Below, in pieces: positions 8,365 to 15,360 of a stretch of 35,738 bases of DNA. Origin of the DNA: a virus; the IMG/VR virus record IMGVR_UViG_3300020595_000096, positions 1 through 35,738 of that record; one strand, given 5' to 3'. The translations under genes were made by a program, and so were the position numbers. The first letter of the stretch is position 1. Each line of letters begins with the position of its first letter. Below the pieces are notes generated by a model, which saw only the letters and a program-made list of their open reading frames with translations, did not search any database and was not told the origin of the DNA.

Positions 8365-9831
8365 CTATATGTAATCCCAACTAACATAAGCCAACCCCTT
8401 TTTGTTCATTCCTTTAATCGCTAACTCACACATCCATAACGCCATCACTGCATCAGGTGTATGTCCCTCTAATCTTCCGTTTTTACCATATATCAACCTA
8501 GCCAACCCATCTGTCAATTTTCTAGGTCCCGGACGACTTGCCTGCCTTATTTCTTTTTGCCATGGAACCGAGTATCTTTCTTTCTCAAACTCCAAGGCCA
8601 ACCCCGGTATGCCCACGTCGTGTGAGTGCTTTTCGCGTCCCGTGTTGTGACCTTCAACCGGAAGGCCCGCCAAGTCACTCGCACTATGAACCACCAATCT
8701 CTGATACCCATTAGATTCTATCATTATCGTGTCTGGATTAAAACGTTTTGCAAGGTCTCTGATTTTTAACACCTGTGTTTCCAACCAACCACTACCTTTT
8801 GCCATTACCTTGCCTGTCCAACTGTATAATATCCTACGATGCTCCGTACGCTTATTATAAGCCACAAGACAGTAGCTTGTCTCATCATTCTGACTGTTCA
8901 TACCCACGGCCAAGTCAACGCCCATTACGACGCTTATATCGTCATCGTACTCTGGCAATCCCATGTCTAATTTTTCATCCAAACATCTCTGAAGTACCTC
9001 ATAAGGTATAACCGCACTCTCTGGGTCCAATGGATTTAACATATACTCAGACTCAAAAGCCCGACTTCCCATTGTCTCCTTCTCTTTGTCTAGCCTTTCC
9101 TGATTCCAATACTCTGGCCAACGCGGACTTCCGTCCTCTAACAAAGCAGGATGCCTTACTACATTCCACTCAGAACTCTCAGATACCCAATCTGTAATGT
9201 CTCCAACTCTTTTCTGCGTTCCTACCAATAACATCTTAGATTCTGGAAGACGCATCGGCATCACAACCCTCTGAACGTAATGAATTACCTTTTCATCTGT
9301 CAAATTAGGAAACTCTTGCAAAACGTCGTCCAAAATAATCATATGAACGTGAGGACCTTCCAGTGCCTTACCAATACTTGCAGCAGCCACTCTACTTCCA
9401 TTGTTAAATCTCTTAGCGCTTTTTCGTATTGTCACTTTCCTATCTTCTGCCTTTTGTAAAAACCCACTGAGTCGCCAACTTCGCTTACACAATTCTTCAA
9501 ACTGTTCCAATTTGTCCCAAGCCTGCTCCAATGTTGCAGAAATATACAAAGCCCTAAAATTTGGCTGCTTGTGCATAAAATATGCCAGCACACACAACCC
9601 CCAAGTCGTCTTCAAGTGACCCCTTGCACAAATTATTGATGCAAATTCTCCTTTATTGAAATTTTCTTCCCACTGGTCATGCATATCGCCCAAAGGAACG
9701 TAAGTCCCCGGCTCTTGGTCCATATAGTCCGACATTACCTCATCTATGAACTCATTCAAAGTAAGCGGCTGCTCATTCATTATCTCCAGCGCCCCTGCGA
9801 TTGCCTGCGTGATATGTTTGCTGTGGTCCAT
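8365..9831 (-). CDS. terL: Terminase large subunit
   Basis: 488 residues. The ATPase domain has a Walker A-like ARGHLKTT at 69-76 (variant GHLKT loop) and Walker B IILDDV at 165-170. A coupling-type motif LLVGTQKRVGD follows near 201. The nuclease domain has the expected acidic triad positions: D306 in GVDLAVG, E372 in IMIESNGYQ and D460 in HTPDAVMALW. It packages concatemeric DNA through the portal. It starts by TAATG overlap with the small gene upstream. No frameshift or missing motif is visible. Confidence 0.96.
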   Translation of the reverse strand: MDHSKHITQAIAGALEIMNEQPLTLNEFIDEVMSDYMDQEPGTYVPLGDMHDQWEENFNKGEFASIICARGHLKTTWGLCVLAYFMHKQPNFRALYISATLEQAWDKLEQFEELCKRSWRLSGFLQKAEDRKVTIRKSAKRFNNGSRVAAASIGKALEGPHVHMIILDDVLQEFPNLTDEKVIHYVQRVVMPMRLPESKMLLVGTQKRVGDITDWVSESSEWNVVRHPALLEDGSPRWPEYWNQERLDKEKETMGSRAFESEYMLNPLDPESAVIPYEVLQRCLDEKLDMGLPEYDDDISVVMGVDLAVGMNSQNDETSYCLVAYNKRTEHRRILYSWTGKVMAKGSGWLETQVLKIRDLAKRFNPDTIMIESNGYQRLVVHSASDLAGLPVEGHNTGREKHSHDVGIPGLALEFEKERYSVPWQKEIRQASRPGPRKLTDGLARLIYGKNGRLEGHTPDAVMALWMCELAIKGMNKKGLAYVSWDYI

Positions 9832-9968
9832 TACTTGTGCTTTGCTATAGTTATAACGACGTCTTTAACATCTTTGTCATGAACTATCAATAGCTCATGT
9901 ATGTGATGCAAATTGTCCGACTCCTCTAAGACCTTACCATCCTTAATTAATCTAATGATGGTAACCAC
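9831..9968 (-). CDS. Small hypothetical protein (GTG start)
   Basis: 45 residues starting at a GTG preceded by GGGGAGAG, inside the 3' end of the nuclease gene. It ends with TAA overlapping the terL ATG. Sequence begins VVTIIRLIKDGKVLEESDN and continues with a mixed beta/alpha pattern. The coupling on both sides supports translation. Function unknown. Confidence 0.6.
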   Translation of the reverse strand: MVTIIRLIKDGKVLEESDNLHHIHELLIVHDKDVKDVVITIAKHK

Positions 9969-10456
9969 CTCTCCCCGTCAAACGAAAATACACTAAAATA
10001 ACCACGGAAATCAAACCGAGGTATCAAATAACAACGACTTACCTTTTTTCCTGTCTTCTCATCAAGCTCTCCTGCTTCTACTGTTTTAAATTTGTTGTCC
10101 TTTATCAATTTTTTTAATGCCTTCATGTCAATTACCCATAAATGGTTGTCGCTTATGTTAGGAAAGTAATATGCAAACCAATCCGACAATGTTGTCTTAA
10201 TTCCACTGTCCTTACCCCTACACTTGTACTCTATCGCCATATTGCCTGTTCCTCCCTTGTCCCAGTCTTTTTCAAACATATCGGTCTTTACCTCAAAAAA
10301 TACAGGCTTCTGTTTATTATTTTGAAACATAATGTCAAAAGCTGCCGTGTTTCCATATGTGATAAACTTCTTGTTCCATTGTGTCTCGACAAAGTGTCTA
10401 ACTGCACGCTCTCCCATCTGGCCATCCTCTAAATCCTCTTCAAAGTTGTTGTTCAT
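9947..10456 (-). CDS. PD-(D/E)XK-type nuclease candidate
   Basis: 169 residues. AFDIMFQNNKQKPVFFEVKT contains the classic spacing D...(E/D)xK, with D41 and E55-K57 as candidate catalytic residues and an upstream helix carrying E16. YKCRGKDSGIKTTLSDWFAY resembles the region after the core in Hjc-like and restriction-like enzymes that face the DNA. Possible roles are Holliday-junction or branched-DNA cleavage before packaging, or host DNA degradation. It overlaps the next nuclease-like gene by 4 bases and lies close to terL. Confidence 0.75.
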   Translation of the reverse strand: MNNNFEEDLEDGQMGERAVRHFVETQWNKKFITYGNTAAFDIMFQNNKQKPVFFEVKTDMFEKDWDKGGTGNMAIEYKCRGKDSGIKTTLSDWFAYYFPNISDNHLWVIDMKALKKLIKDNKFKTVEAGELDEKTGKKVSRCYLIPRFDFRGYFSVFSFDGERWLPSLD

Positions 10457-10803
10457 AATAATAACTCCTTAGAAAACTTCTGATTAGCATTAACAACACG
10501 TATCTCTAACGGATACATATGCTGTTTTTTCATAATAGAATCACTGCCCTCTGTATTGACTACCTCGTAAACTATGCCCTCGTCTGCATCAATTACATCT
10601 GCACGTAACCCACTCGGCTCAAACACAGCCTCTGTGTAAAACTCGTGGTCCCACTCCTTTAACTGCTTGCATATCGCAAACTTCATGTCAATGTGGGCTT
10701 TTGTCTCGTTTCTACTCCAACGCATAGCGTTACGATTCCTGTTACTAGTTCTCAATAACCGACTTACTTTGTTGCGCTGCTCCTGTACTGCATACCTATT
10801 CAT
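10453..10803 (-). CDS. Second PD-(D/E)XK-like protein
   Basis: 116 residues. KAHIDMKFAICKQLKEWDHE is a plausible first helix, and LRADVIDADEGIVYEVVNTE gives a D-x(8)-E-x(3)-E arrangement like the restriction-endonuclease core found in CoiA-like proteins. The usual Lys of ExK is absent (EVVNTE), so it may be inactive or use another residue. N-terminus is very basic. It may work with the neighbouring nuclease. Alternative: a DNA-binding protein of unknown family. Confidence 0.55.
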   Translation of the reverse strand: MNRYAVQEQRNKVSRLLRTSNRNRNAMRWSRNETKAHIDMKFAICKQLKEWDHEFYTEAVFEPSGLRADVIDADEGIVYEVVNTEGSDSIMKKQHMYPLEIRVVNANQKFSKELLL

Positions 10804-10966
10804 CTATCTGACTCCTACAAGCTTTGCAATTAACCTCATGGTCCTTGTCAGTAGCCATTACATTCATCAAACCATTAGCACTATCCACATAACGACCGCA
10901 ATTAGTCCAAAAAGACTCACCCATGTACTTGTGAATGACTCTATCTCTGTAATCGTTACTATCCAC
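10796..10966 (-). CDS. Small Cys/His protein (GTG start)
   Basis: 56 residues. The GTG overlaps the stop of the upstream gene (GTGGATAG), and the TAG lies just before the next ATG. Single pair CKAC at 47-50, plus H43 and C23, could bind one metal. Begins VDSNDYRDRVIHKYMGESFW. Function unknown. No ATG in the upstream part of the frame gives a better start. Confidence 0.6.
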   Translation of the reverse strand: MDSNDYRDRVIHKYMGESFWTNCGRYVDSANGLMNVMATDKDHEVNCKACRSQIDE

Positions 10967-11144
10967 GGTTACCTACCATCTCACCCATTATTGGTGTATA
11001 TATCTCCTCGTGCTTGCACTCATAACAGTCTACCATAGGCCTGCCTTTTTTGTTTTCACTAAACACAAAATGCTCCTTTGCCAAATGACGGTGTTCCTCT
11101 TCCCATCTGTTTCCACATAAAAAACAATCAAACCTCCATTTCAT
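10959..11144 (-). CDS. Zinc-finger microprotein with C2H2-like spacing
   Basis: 61 residues from the ATG that overlaps the preceding TGA (ATGA). CFLCGNRWEEEHRHLAKEH has CxxC followed by two His in a C2H2-like spacing, and CYEC forms a second pair near 49-52. It is one of five adjacent microgenes upstream of the nucleases. Probable DNA, RNA or protein binding; exact role unknown. The track-length form with 9 more codons lacks the coupled start. Confidence 0.7.
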   Translation of the reverse strand: MKWRFDCFLCGNRWEEEHRHLAKEHFVFSENKKGRPMVDCYECKHEEIYTPIMGEMVGNRG

Positions 11145-11281
11145 TTTAATAACTCCATACATTTCTTGCAATTTACGTATTTCAAATCCCTTTCCTGCAT
11201 CTGACGATACTCCTGATGAGTCGTCTCATGACCACACATACTCATCTTATATAACTCACTAGGCGCGTGTTTCCTTCTCAT
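11141..11281 (-). CDS. Zinc-binding microprotein
   Basis: 46 residues, overlapping both neighbours at ATGA junctions. MCGHETTHQEYRQ supplies Cys and His residues, and CKKCMELLK near the C-terminus a Cys pair, a C-x-H...CxxC arrangement. Function unknown. Confidence 0.65.
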   Translation of the reverse strand: MRRKHAPSELYKMSMCGHETTHQEYRQMQERDLKYVNCKKCMELLK

Positions 11282-11379
11282 AAGTTCTTCCTTAACTGGT
11301 CACGGTAAGCATGAACGCCTAACCAAAAACCCAATATGAAACATCCAAACATAAAAAATACCGCAACAAAACTATTCAT
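11278..11379 (-). CDS. Single-membrane-span microprotein
   Basis: 33 residues: MNSFVAVFFMFGCFILGFWL is one hydrophobic helix, followed by a charged tail (HAYRDQLRKNL). It starts within the TAG region of the gene before and ends overlapping the next ATG. Size and topology would suit a small membrane anchor or a pinholin-type protein, but nothing confirms this. Confidence 0.6.
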   Translation of the reverse strand: MNSFVAVFFMFGCFILGFWLGVHAYRDQLRKNL

Positions 11380-11461
11380 TGCGACACTCCTGACAAAATC
11401 CACCATGTTCCTCTACATCCGTCGGAGTTACTACCATTCCACAAGCTTTACACCTCCACAT
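11372..11461 (-). CDS. 29-residue zinc-ribbon microprotein
   Basis: MWRCKACGMVVTPTDVEEHG followed by CQEC: two Cys pairs 20 residues apart plus His 19, a minimal zinc ribbon. The ATG lies inside the end of the upstream gene. Function unknown. Confidence 0.65.
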   Translation of the reverse strand: MWRCKACGMVVTPTDVEEHGGFCQECRNE

Positions 11462-11651
11462 TAGCAGGCTCCCTATTGATGTCCTCTATCATGTTCTTGC
11501 AAAGTATACTCACCATACCCAACGCTGTCGTATATGCCTTTAACTCTTTCTTCTTATATCCCATAGGATTGTCATCTATAAACTTCTGAATGTGCATCAT
11601 CATCTCATGTAACACAACCGTCCACACATCTTGCCTCGTTGCATCACTCAT
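11448..11651 (-). CDS. Small helical protein
   Basis: 67 residues from an ATG overlapping the previous stop (ATGAGTGA). Predicted mostly helical: VWTVVLHEMMMHIQKFIDD and TTALGMVSILCKNMIEDI. No known motif. The upstream 7-codon extension has no better initiation signal. Confidence 0.6.
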   Translation of the reverse strand: MSDATRQDVWTVVLHEMMMHIQKFIDDNPMGYKKKELKAYTTALGMVSILCKNMIEDINREPANVEV

Positions 11652-11844
11652 CTGCTTCTCTCCACTTACCATCTTTCTTGTCTACATTATTATGGTCCAT
11701 ATTTGCTAAAACATTCGCTAAATCTATAAGAGAAAATACTTCATGAGTCAATAAACCTATCTGTTCCATCACTCCAGTTAACTTTTCTGATACTTGCTCA
11801 GCTTGATACTGTATAGGAGTACGGTCATTTATTATCTTACTCAC
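11644..11844 (-). CDS. Small helical hypothetical protein
   Basis: 66 residues, start overlapping the upstream gene by 8 bases. Long amphipathic helix pattern (VSEKLTGVMEQIGLLTHEVF). No metal or catalytic motif. Translationally coupled within the terminase operon. Confidence 0.6.
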   Translation of the reverse strand: MSKIINDRTPIQYQAEQVSEKLTGVMEQIGLLTHEVFSLIDLANVLANMDHNNVDKKDGKWREADE

Positions 11845-12076
11845 TGTCTATCCTCCCCTCACACCAACCAAGAAAATCATCGCAAGCATCAAACAAACCC
11901 TGCATATACACCTTCAAGTTGTCATCAGTCACCTGCCAATGCTTATCCCTAAACTCCTGTGATATCTTCATCTTCTTTAAACAATATGCACGTATGTCCA
12001 TATATTTTATCTCACGCTTCAAATCAGCCTCTGTAAATGTATGCTTTCGTATACCCGCAACATGACTGTCACTCAA
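11837..12076 (-). CDS. Hypothetical protein (TTG start proposed)
   Basis: 79 residues if begun at the TTG at 12076. The frame continues upstream to a stop without an ATG, and the first internal ATG would remove 25 codons. Sequence includes HTFTEADLKREIKYMDIRAY and a Cys-containing tail (CDDFLGWCEGR). It follows the small terminase gene after 13 bases. Family not recognised. Confidence 0.55.
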   Translation of the reverse strand: MSDSHVAGIRKHTFTEADLKREIKYMDIRAYCLKKMKISQEFRDKHWQVTDDNLKVYMQGLFDACDDFLGWCEGRIDSE

Positions 12077-12089
12077 TCCATTACGCTTC

Positions 12090-12614
12090 TTAGGAATCTA
12101 AATCACCTCTCAACAATGCTATGTACGTTCTTAAAAAATGCTGTTTTTTTGCCCTAGGTATGTCCGTCTCCTCCAAAGCATTCTGTATACACTCGTTAAT
12201 ATGCTCAACCAATTCATCCTTCTCCCTCTGCACATCACCCATGCTGTTCAACATCTCCGTCATCTTAGCAAACTCATGCCCTCTTATCTCTGCATCACCT
12301 TGCCGTAGGCGGCCTAAAAATTCCTGTCTTACCTCTTCTATCTCAGCCATACGGGAACCCATGTCTTTCACTACCGTGCGCTTTACTTCCTCAGCCAAAT
12401 CATGCTCAACCTCTGTAAGTTGCTCCTTCCAACCCATCTTAGCACTCCACTTCTGAACCGTACGCATACTCAATCCCCAATCATAACGCTTATTCAATTC
12501 CTCCGCTATAACTCGGTAACTCATACCATTCAAATACATACCAAAAGCCTCCTGCTTGTCTGCTAGGCTATATGTACTAGGCCTGCCGACTCTCTTTTCC
12601 TTTCCTTCGCTCAT
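12090..12614 (-). CDS. terS: Terminase small subunit (probable)
   Basis: 174 residues. The N-terminus GRPSTYSLADKQEAFGMYLN, then SYRVIAEELNKRYDWGLS and MRTVQKWSAKMGWKEQ is a homeodomain-like helix-turn-helix of the kind in small terminases and phage resolvase-type HTHs. The rest is long charged helix (VKRTVVKDMGSRMAEIEEV), suitable for oligomerisation. It would recognise viral DNA and hand it to TerL. Order in the operon (before TerL, after the promoter gene) supports this. A transcriptional regulator is the main alternative. Confidence 0.72.
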   Translation of the reverse strand: MSEGKEKRVGRPSTYSLADKQEAFGMYLNGMSYRVIAEELNKRYDWGLSMRTVQKWSAKMGWKEQLTEVEHDLAEEVKRTVVKDMGSRMAEIEEVRQEFLGRLRQGDAEIRGHEFAKMTEMLNSMGDVQREKDELVEHINECIQNALEETDIPRAKKQHFLRTYIALLRGDLDS

Positions 12615-12979
12615 AAATCTCCCTTATTTCTAAACATATCGCTCGTTGCCATTCTTCGTTCGACTTTACGCTCCGCATCTAATACCTCCTCAACAACCTT
12701 TTCCTGTGCATCATACGCCTCATTAGCAACTACATCATTAAAATCATTGTCCATGTGTATCCTACCATCACCCGCATCATCCAAAGGCTCTTCTACATCT
12801 AATACTTCCTTGTGCCTTTCTACGTGCATAAATAATGCATCCCACACCTCATCCGCCATTGAAGATTCCTCGGATTCTACTATCCTCCACAAATCATCCA
12901 TGACCTTTTTCCTTAACCTATCTCGACCTACCGATATCAAATACCGTTTAGGACGTTCTCTAGTCTTTGACCATACCAT
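12611..12979 (-). CDS. Acidic/helical hypothetical protein, first in terminase operon
   Basis: 122 residues. N-terminal 25 residues are basic (KTRERPKRYLISVGRDRLRK); the rest is acidic and helical (EKVVEEVLDAERKVERR). No recognised motif. The ATG is 27 bases from a TATA box, so the message is probably leaderless. Ends overlapping the small terminase by 4 bases. Confidence 0.7.
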   Translation of the reverse strand: MVWSKTRERPKRYLISVGRDRLRKKVMDDLWRIVESEESSMADEVWDALFMHVERHKEVLDVEEPLDDAGDGRIHMDNDFNDVVANEAYDAQEKVVEEVLDAERKVERRMATSDMFRNKGDL

Positions 12980-13000
12980 ATATATACATTCTATAAAGGA

Positions 13001-13010
13001 CTATATATAC
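13001..13010 (-). promoter_or_regulatory. TATA box of the terminase operon
   Basis: Minus strand GTATATATAG, centred 27 bases from the ATG at 12979. Surrounding sequence is very AT-rich with a second TATATATA string adjoining the start codon. Confidence 0.75.
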
Positions 13011-13062
13011 TTATGGTAGAAAAATATAAAAAATTTAGAGATTACCTACCTTGCATAAATTT

Positions 13063-13095
13063 GGCTACCCCCAGCCACAGCGGACTAGGGGCGCC
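13063..13095 (-). terminator. G/C-rich hairpin after the 13.1 kb operon
   Basis: An imperfect inverted repeat: GGC/GCC outer arms, CCCC/GGGG, then AG/CT and CC/GG inner pairs. It begins 11 bases beyond the stop of the gene at 13106. It probably ends that transcript or insulates the terminase promoter. Confidence 0.5.
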
Positions 13096-13105
13096 TTATT
13101 TTTCT

Positions 13106-13324
13106 TTATTCTTCTTCGTCGTCTTCGCAGTACTCCCTTAATGACTCCCAATCGATGCAATTAAAATCTATCATATCCATATAGATGTTTGCTGTTCCAC
13201 CTATCTTTTCTATGAAGTCATCTTCTAAAGTTTCTTCAATATAATCAATGTCTGATTTTGTCACAGGATTATACCAAATATTGACTAACCAAGTCTCCCG
13301 ATTTCTCCAACCGTTATAGCTCAT
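13106..13324 (-). CDS. NRETWLV-type small phage protein (DUF7249-like)
   Basis: 72 residues. The start MSYNGWRNRETWLVNIWYNP is a widely seen opening in small phage proteins of unknown function that I associate with DUF7249. The C-terminus is highly acidic (CEDDEEE). Starts at an ATGA overlap with the gene before. Acts as a probable early protein; the name is from memory. Confidence 0.75.
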   Translation of the reverse strand: MSYNGWRNRETWLVNIWYNPVTKSDIDYIEETLEDDFIEKIGGTANIYMDMIDFNCIDWESLREYCEDDEEE

Positions 13325-13551
13325 ATTTCCGGGCTTATCTCCGAGTCTAAAAATAAGTCTAATTGTTGAGTAAAACCGCCTTCAGTTTCTATAACTATTC
13401 TAACTGTTTGAGTTGGTATTGTTGTCTTATACGCTCCGTGCGGGTTTTTAATCACTTTAAGAGCCGTTACGTTATGAATAAATGTATGTTGATGTCCAAC
13501 CTCTGGTGCGTGTTTCGAGGTCTGGAAAAGCATTTTTCTTCTTCTATTCAT
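13321..13551 (-). CDS. Hypothetical beta-rich protein
   Basis: 76 residues from the ATG overlapping the previous TGA. Sequence KHAPEVGHQHTFIHNVTALK then TVRIVIETEGGFTQQLDLFL suggests beta strands. No recognised family. It is the middle gene of a three-gene operon. Confidence 0.65.
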   Translation of the reverse strand: MNRRRKMLFQTSKHAPEVGHQHTFIHNVTALKVIKNPHGAYKTTIPTQTVRIVIETEGGFTQQLDLFLDSEISPEI

Positions 13552-13850
13552 TTTAACAACCATCCTTTATCGCCGTATGATTGCATAACTTGACAATATC
13601 CATTTTTGAATGTTTCTTCTAAAATTTCACATTCTTTTAATAATTTAGGAAAATCTATTTGTTCGAAATTCCTTTTATTATCTGCCAATATTTTTTGGCT
13701 TTTTACTAGCTTAAAATCTATTTTACTTTTTTGTTTTAACATTTTTGTGTTATTCCTTTTTTGCTCTTCTTTTCTCAGCTTCTCCAAGTCACCGAAATTT
13801 AAACGGGATTGTTGGATGCGTCGGTTGCGTTTAGAGTATGACGGTTCCAT
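13548..13850 (-). CDS. Lysine-rich coiled-coil hypothetical protein
   Basis: 100 residues. Residues 20-70 are basic and helical (LEKLRKEEQKRNNTKMLKQK). C-terminal part FKNGYCQVMQSYGDKGWLLK looks more folded. Could bind nucleic acid; family unknown. First gene after a TATA-like box at 13879-13888. Confidence 0.65.
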   Translation of the reverse strand: MEPSYSKRNRRIQQSRLNFGDLEKLRKEEQKRNNTKMLKQKSKIDFKLVKSQKILADNKRNFEQIDFPKLLKECEILEETFKNGYCQVMQSYGDKGWLLK

Positions 13851-13878
13851 GGTACCTATTATCCCATACTAGCAATAG

Positions 13879-13888
13879 TGTATATGCA
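13879..13888 (-). promoter_or_regulatory. Possible TATA box of the 13.8-13.1 kb operon
   Basis: Minus strand TGCATATACA, about 33 bases upstream of the ATG at 13850. Weaker than the other boxes. Confidence 0.45.
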
Positions 13889-13996
13889 GGGGATGACTTA
13901 AGTCTGCCGGTCTATTCTAAGCACGAAATCTAAATTCCTAAAGTAGGGTATATATACCATAAAATCCCGCTTACACTTTTTAATACAACCATACCT

Positions 13997-14007
13997 TTTA
14001 TATAGAC
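13997..14007 (+). promoter_or_regulatory. Orphan early-type TATA box pointing into control region 1
   Basis: TTTATATAGAC on the plus strand matches the TATATAGAC boxes of the minus-strand accessory operons, but the 400 bases downstream hold no plus-strand ORF above about 24 codons. It could drive an untranslated RNA. Confidence 0.4.
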
Positions 14008-14029
14008 TAGTCGCTAGGGGTCTGGGGCT

Positions 14030-14326
14030 TGACAAAAAGACGCCGCCCTAAATGTCTAATTAGGTTAAACCCTAAATTCTGGGTTCCCCTTTTAGGTTAC
14101 AAAACCTATTAGGATGTTAAACCTTTTAGGTTATACAACCTTTCGGGTTGTTGCCCCTAATTGTCAGTTTGACAAAAACCCTAATTAGGCGAATTGCCAA
14201 AATGGGGGATAGATAGATATTTAACCCTTAGCCCTACTCAAAAAATAGTAGCGCCCATAGGTATATATACCCTCCTGCTCTGGGCCTGACGGTCCCCATC
14301 TCTGACCCTGACAAATAATATTGTCA
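14030..14326. repeat. Iterated TGACAA hexamers, two as inverted pairs
   Basis: TGACAA occurs at 14030-14035, 14170-14175 and 14309-14314; TTGTCA at 14161-14166 and 14321-14326. The pairs form TTGTCA-GTT-TGACAA and TGACAA-ATAATA-TTGTCA, both dyad-symmetric. Confidence 0.7.
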
Positions 14327-14477
14327 CTACATAGGGATTAGCATCATTGGAACATAAAATATTCCTCCGCCATCCTACGCATATGCGCGAGGGACTAGAA
14401 CGACTGTAAGCGTATGAATAGATACCTAATTGACTAGGGGGGGGGAGGAAAGTAAAATTAAAACCTCCCCTTTCATC

Positions 14478-14558
14478 CTAATCCTTTGTATCACCTCTTC
14501 CACAATAGGGATGCCAATCATTATTGGTTATAACTTCATTACAAACTACACATCTCAT
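14478..14558 (-). CDS. 26-residue zinc microprotein
   Basis: Begins MRCVVCNEVITNNDWHPYCG: CxxC, then HPYC, a compact Cys3His metal site. Start overlaps the preceding TGA (ATGA). Last gene of its operon, followed by the non-coding control region. Function unknown. Confidence 0.6.
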   Translation of the reverse strand: MRCVVCNEVITNNDWHPYCGRGDTKD

Positions 14559-14713
14559 TTAGATTTTACCTCCAACATAGTATGTTTAGCTCCTAGATAC
14601 ATCAATCCTTTATTGATTACCTTGTATGCTTCCCATAGCTGTTCTTCTGTGTCTAATCTATCGGTTAAGTCTATTATAGTTTCTTTTATTCTTGTCGCGT
14701 TTATTTCTTCCAT
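14555..14713 (-). CDS. Small helical protein
   Basis: 52 residues, start three bases after the previous TAA with GGAGG upstream. Mostly helical (EEINATRIKETIIDLTDRLD). No motif recognised. Confidence 0.6.
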   Translation of the reverse strand: MEEINATRIKETIIDLTDRLDTEEQLWEAYKVINKGLMYLGAKHTMLEVKSK

Positions 14714-14875
14714 TTAGAAATCCTCCAATCTTTTCTTAAGATATTTTAAGAAATCTATTGCATCCTGATTCCAATCTGCATCTAAATCATAACATGATTC
14801 TATCATTGCTATCATTTCGTAAACCCATCCTTTGGTCATTCTGACAGGCAATTTTTTACCTTGACTCAGAAACAT
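14714..14875 (-). CDS. Small helical hypothetical protein
   Basis: 53 residues: MFLSQGKKLPVRMTKGWVYE then a helical C-terminus ending KYLKKRLEDF. Starts immediately after the TAA of the zinc gene, with GGAGG 7 bases upstream. Function unknown. Confidence 0.6.
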   Translation of the reverse strand: MFLSQGKKLPVRMTKGWVYEMIAMIESCYDLDADWNQDAIDFLKYLKKRLEDF

Positions 14876-14992
14876 TTATTCATCCTCCAAATTGTAACAA
14901 GATATACATAATCCTTTATAGGAATTAATTGCTTGATATTGTGTCATTTCATAACCACAATCTTTACAAATCATAAATGTTTTGTTTTCCAT
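14876..14992 (-). CDS. 38-residue zinc-ribbon microprotein
   Basis: Two pairs, CKDC (9-12) and CISC (29-32), the usual zinc-ribbon spacing. Follows the upstream TAA directly. Probably regulatory or nucleic-acid binding; unproven. Confidence 0.65.
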   Translation of the reverse strand: MENKTFMICKDCGYEMTQYQAINSYKGLCISCYNLEDE

Positions 14993-15226
14993 TTATTCTA
15001 TTTCCTCCGTGTCCACATACCAGCCATTAGATTCGAAATAAAGGCTTGGAATGCCTCTGAGGCCTACTTGCTTCTTAGCCTCTTTAAGAGCCTCTGAACG
15101 GCTTGAAAATGGATATTCTGAAGGGTCTACTTCTACCCCATTATCATAAACCAAATGTTTAGGATTAGGTAGATACTCATCAGTGTCTATCATGACTCTC
15201 CACATTTGCCAATATTTCAAAGCCAT
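14993..15226 (-). CDS. Hypothetical protein
   Basis: 77 residues beginning MALKYWQMWRVMIDTDEYLP. The segment SSRSEALKEAKKQVG is a helix of the kind seen in small phage proteins with 'S..EA...A' motifs. ATG preceded by GGAGGTAAATACTA and overlapping the previous stop (TAATG). Function unknown. Confidence 0.65.
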   Translation of the reverse strand: MALKYWQMWRVMIDTDEYLPNPKHLVYDNGVEVDPSEYPFSSRSEALKEAKKQVGLRGIPSLYFESNGWYVDTEEIE

Positions 15227-15360
15227 TAGTATTTACCTCCACAAATAATACAAGTATTCATTTGCTTGTAGCTCCTCTTTGCATGGGCGTGATTGCTAGG
15301 TATTTTGTAGATATAACATCCACAATAATTCTTACCATCAACACCTGTGTAATTAGTCAT
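15226..15360 (-). CDS. 44-residue zinc microprotein
   Basis: CGC near residues 13-15, His at 24 and 26, and CIIC at 37-40. A metal site is likely. Starts directly after the upstream stop. Function unknown. Confidence 0.6.
   Translation of the reverse strand: MTNYTGVDGKNYCGCYIYKIPSNHAHAKRSYKQMNTCIICGGKY

Larger units (their letters stand above)
13864..14477. other. Non-coding control region 1 (origin/operator candidate)
   Basis: About 610 bases without a credible gene. It holds two perfect 12-base palindromes GGTATATATACC (13947-13958 and 14260-14271), five copies of TGACAA/TTGTCA (14030, 14161, 14170, 14309, 14321), a hairpin ACAACC-TTTCG-GGTTGT (14135-14151), several TTAGGTT/AACCCTAA strings (14057-14190) and a poly-G run near 14437. 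This density of palindromes and iterated motifs is typical of viral origins or operators. Confidence 0.65.

Noticed and set aside
13063-13095. Possible tRNA or structured ncRNA from the GC-rich hairpin
   Set aside because: Only one imperfect stem; no cloverleaf arms or anticodon loop. Better explained as a terminator.
14410-14477. 16-codon ORF after the last zinc gene (minus strand) and a TTG-started 95-codon plus ORF
   Set aside because: The first has only proline/leucine homopolymer-like content from the poly-G run; the second is antisense to four coupled microgenes.
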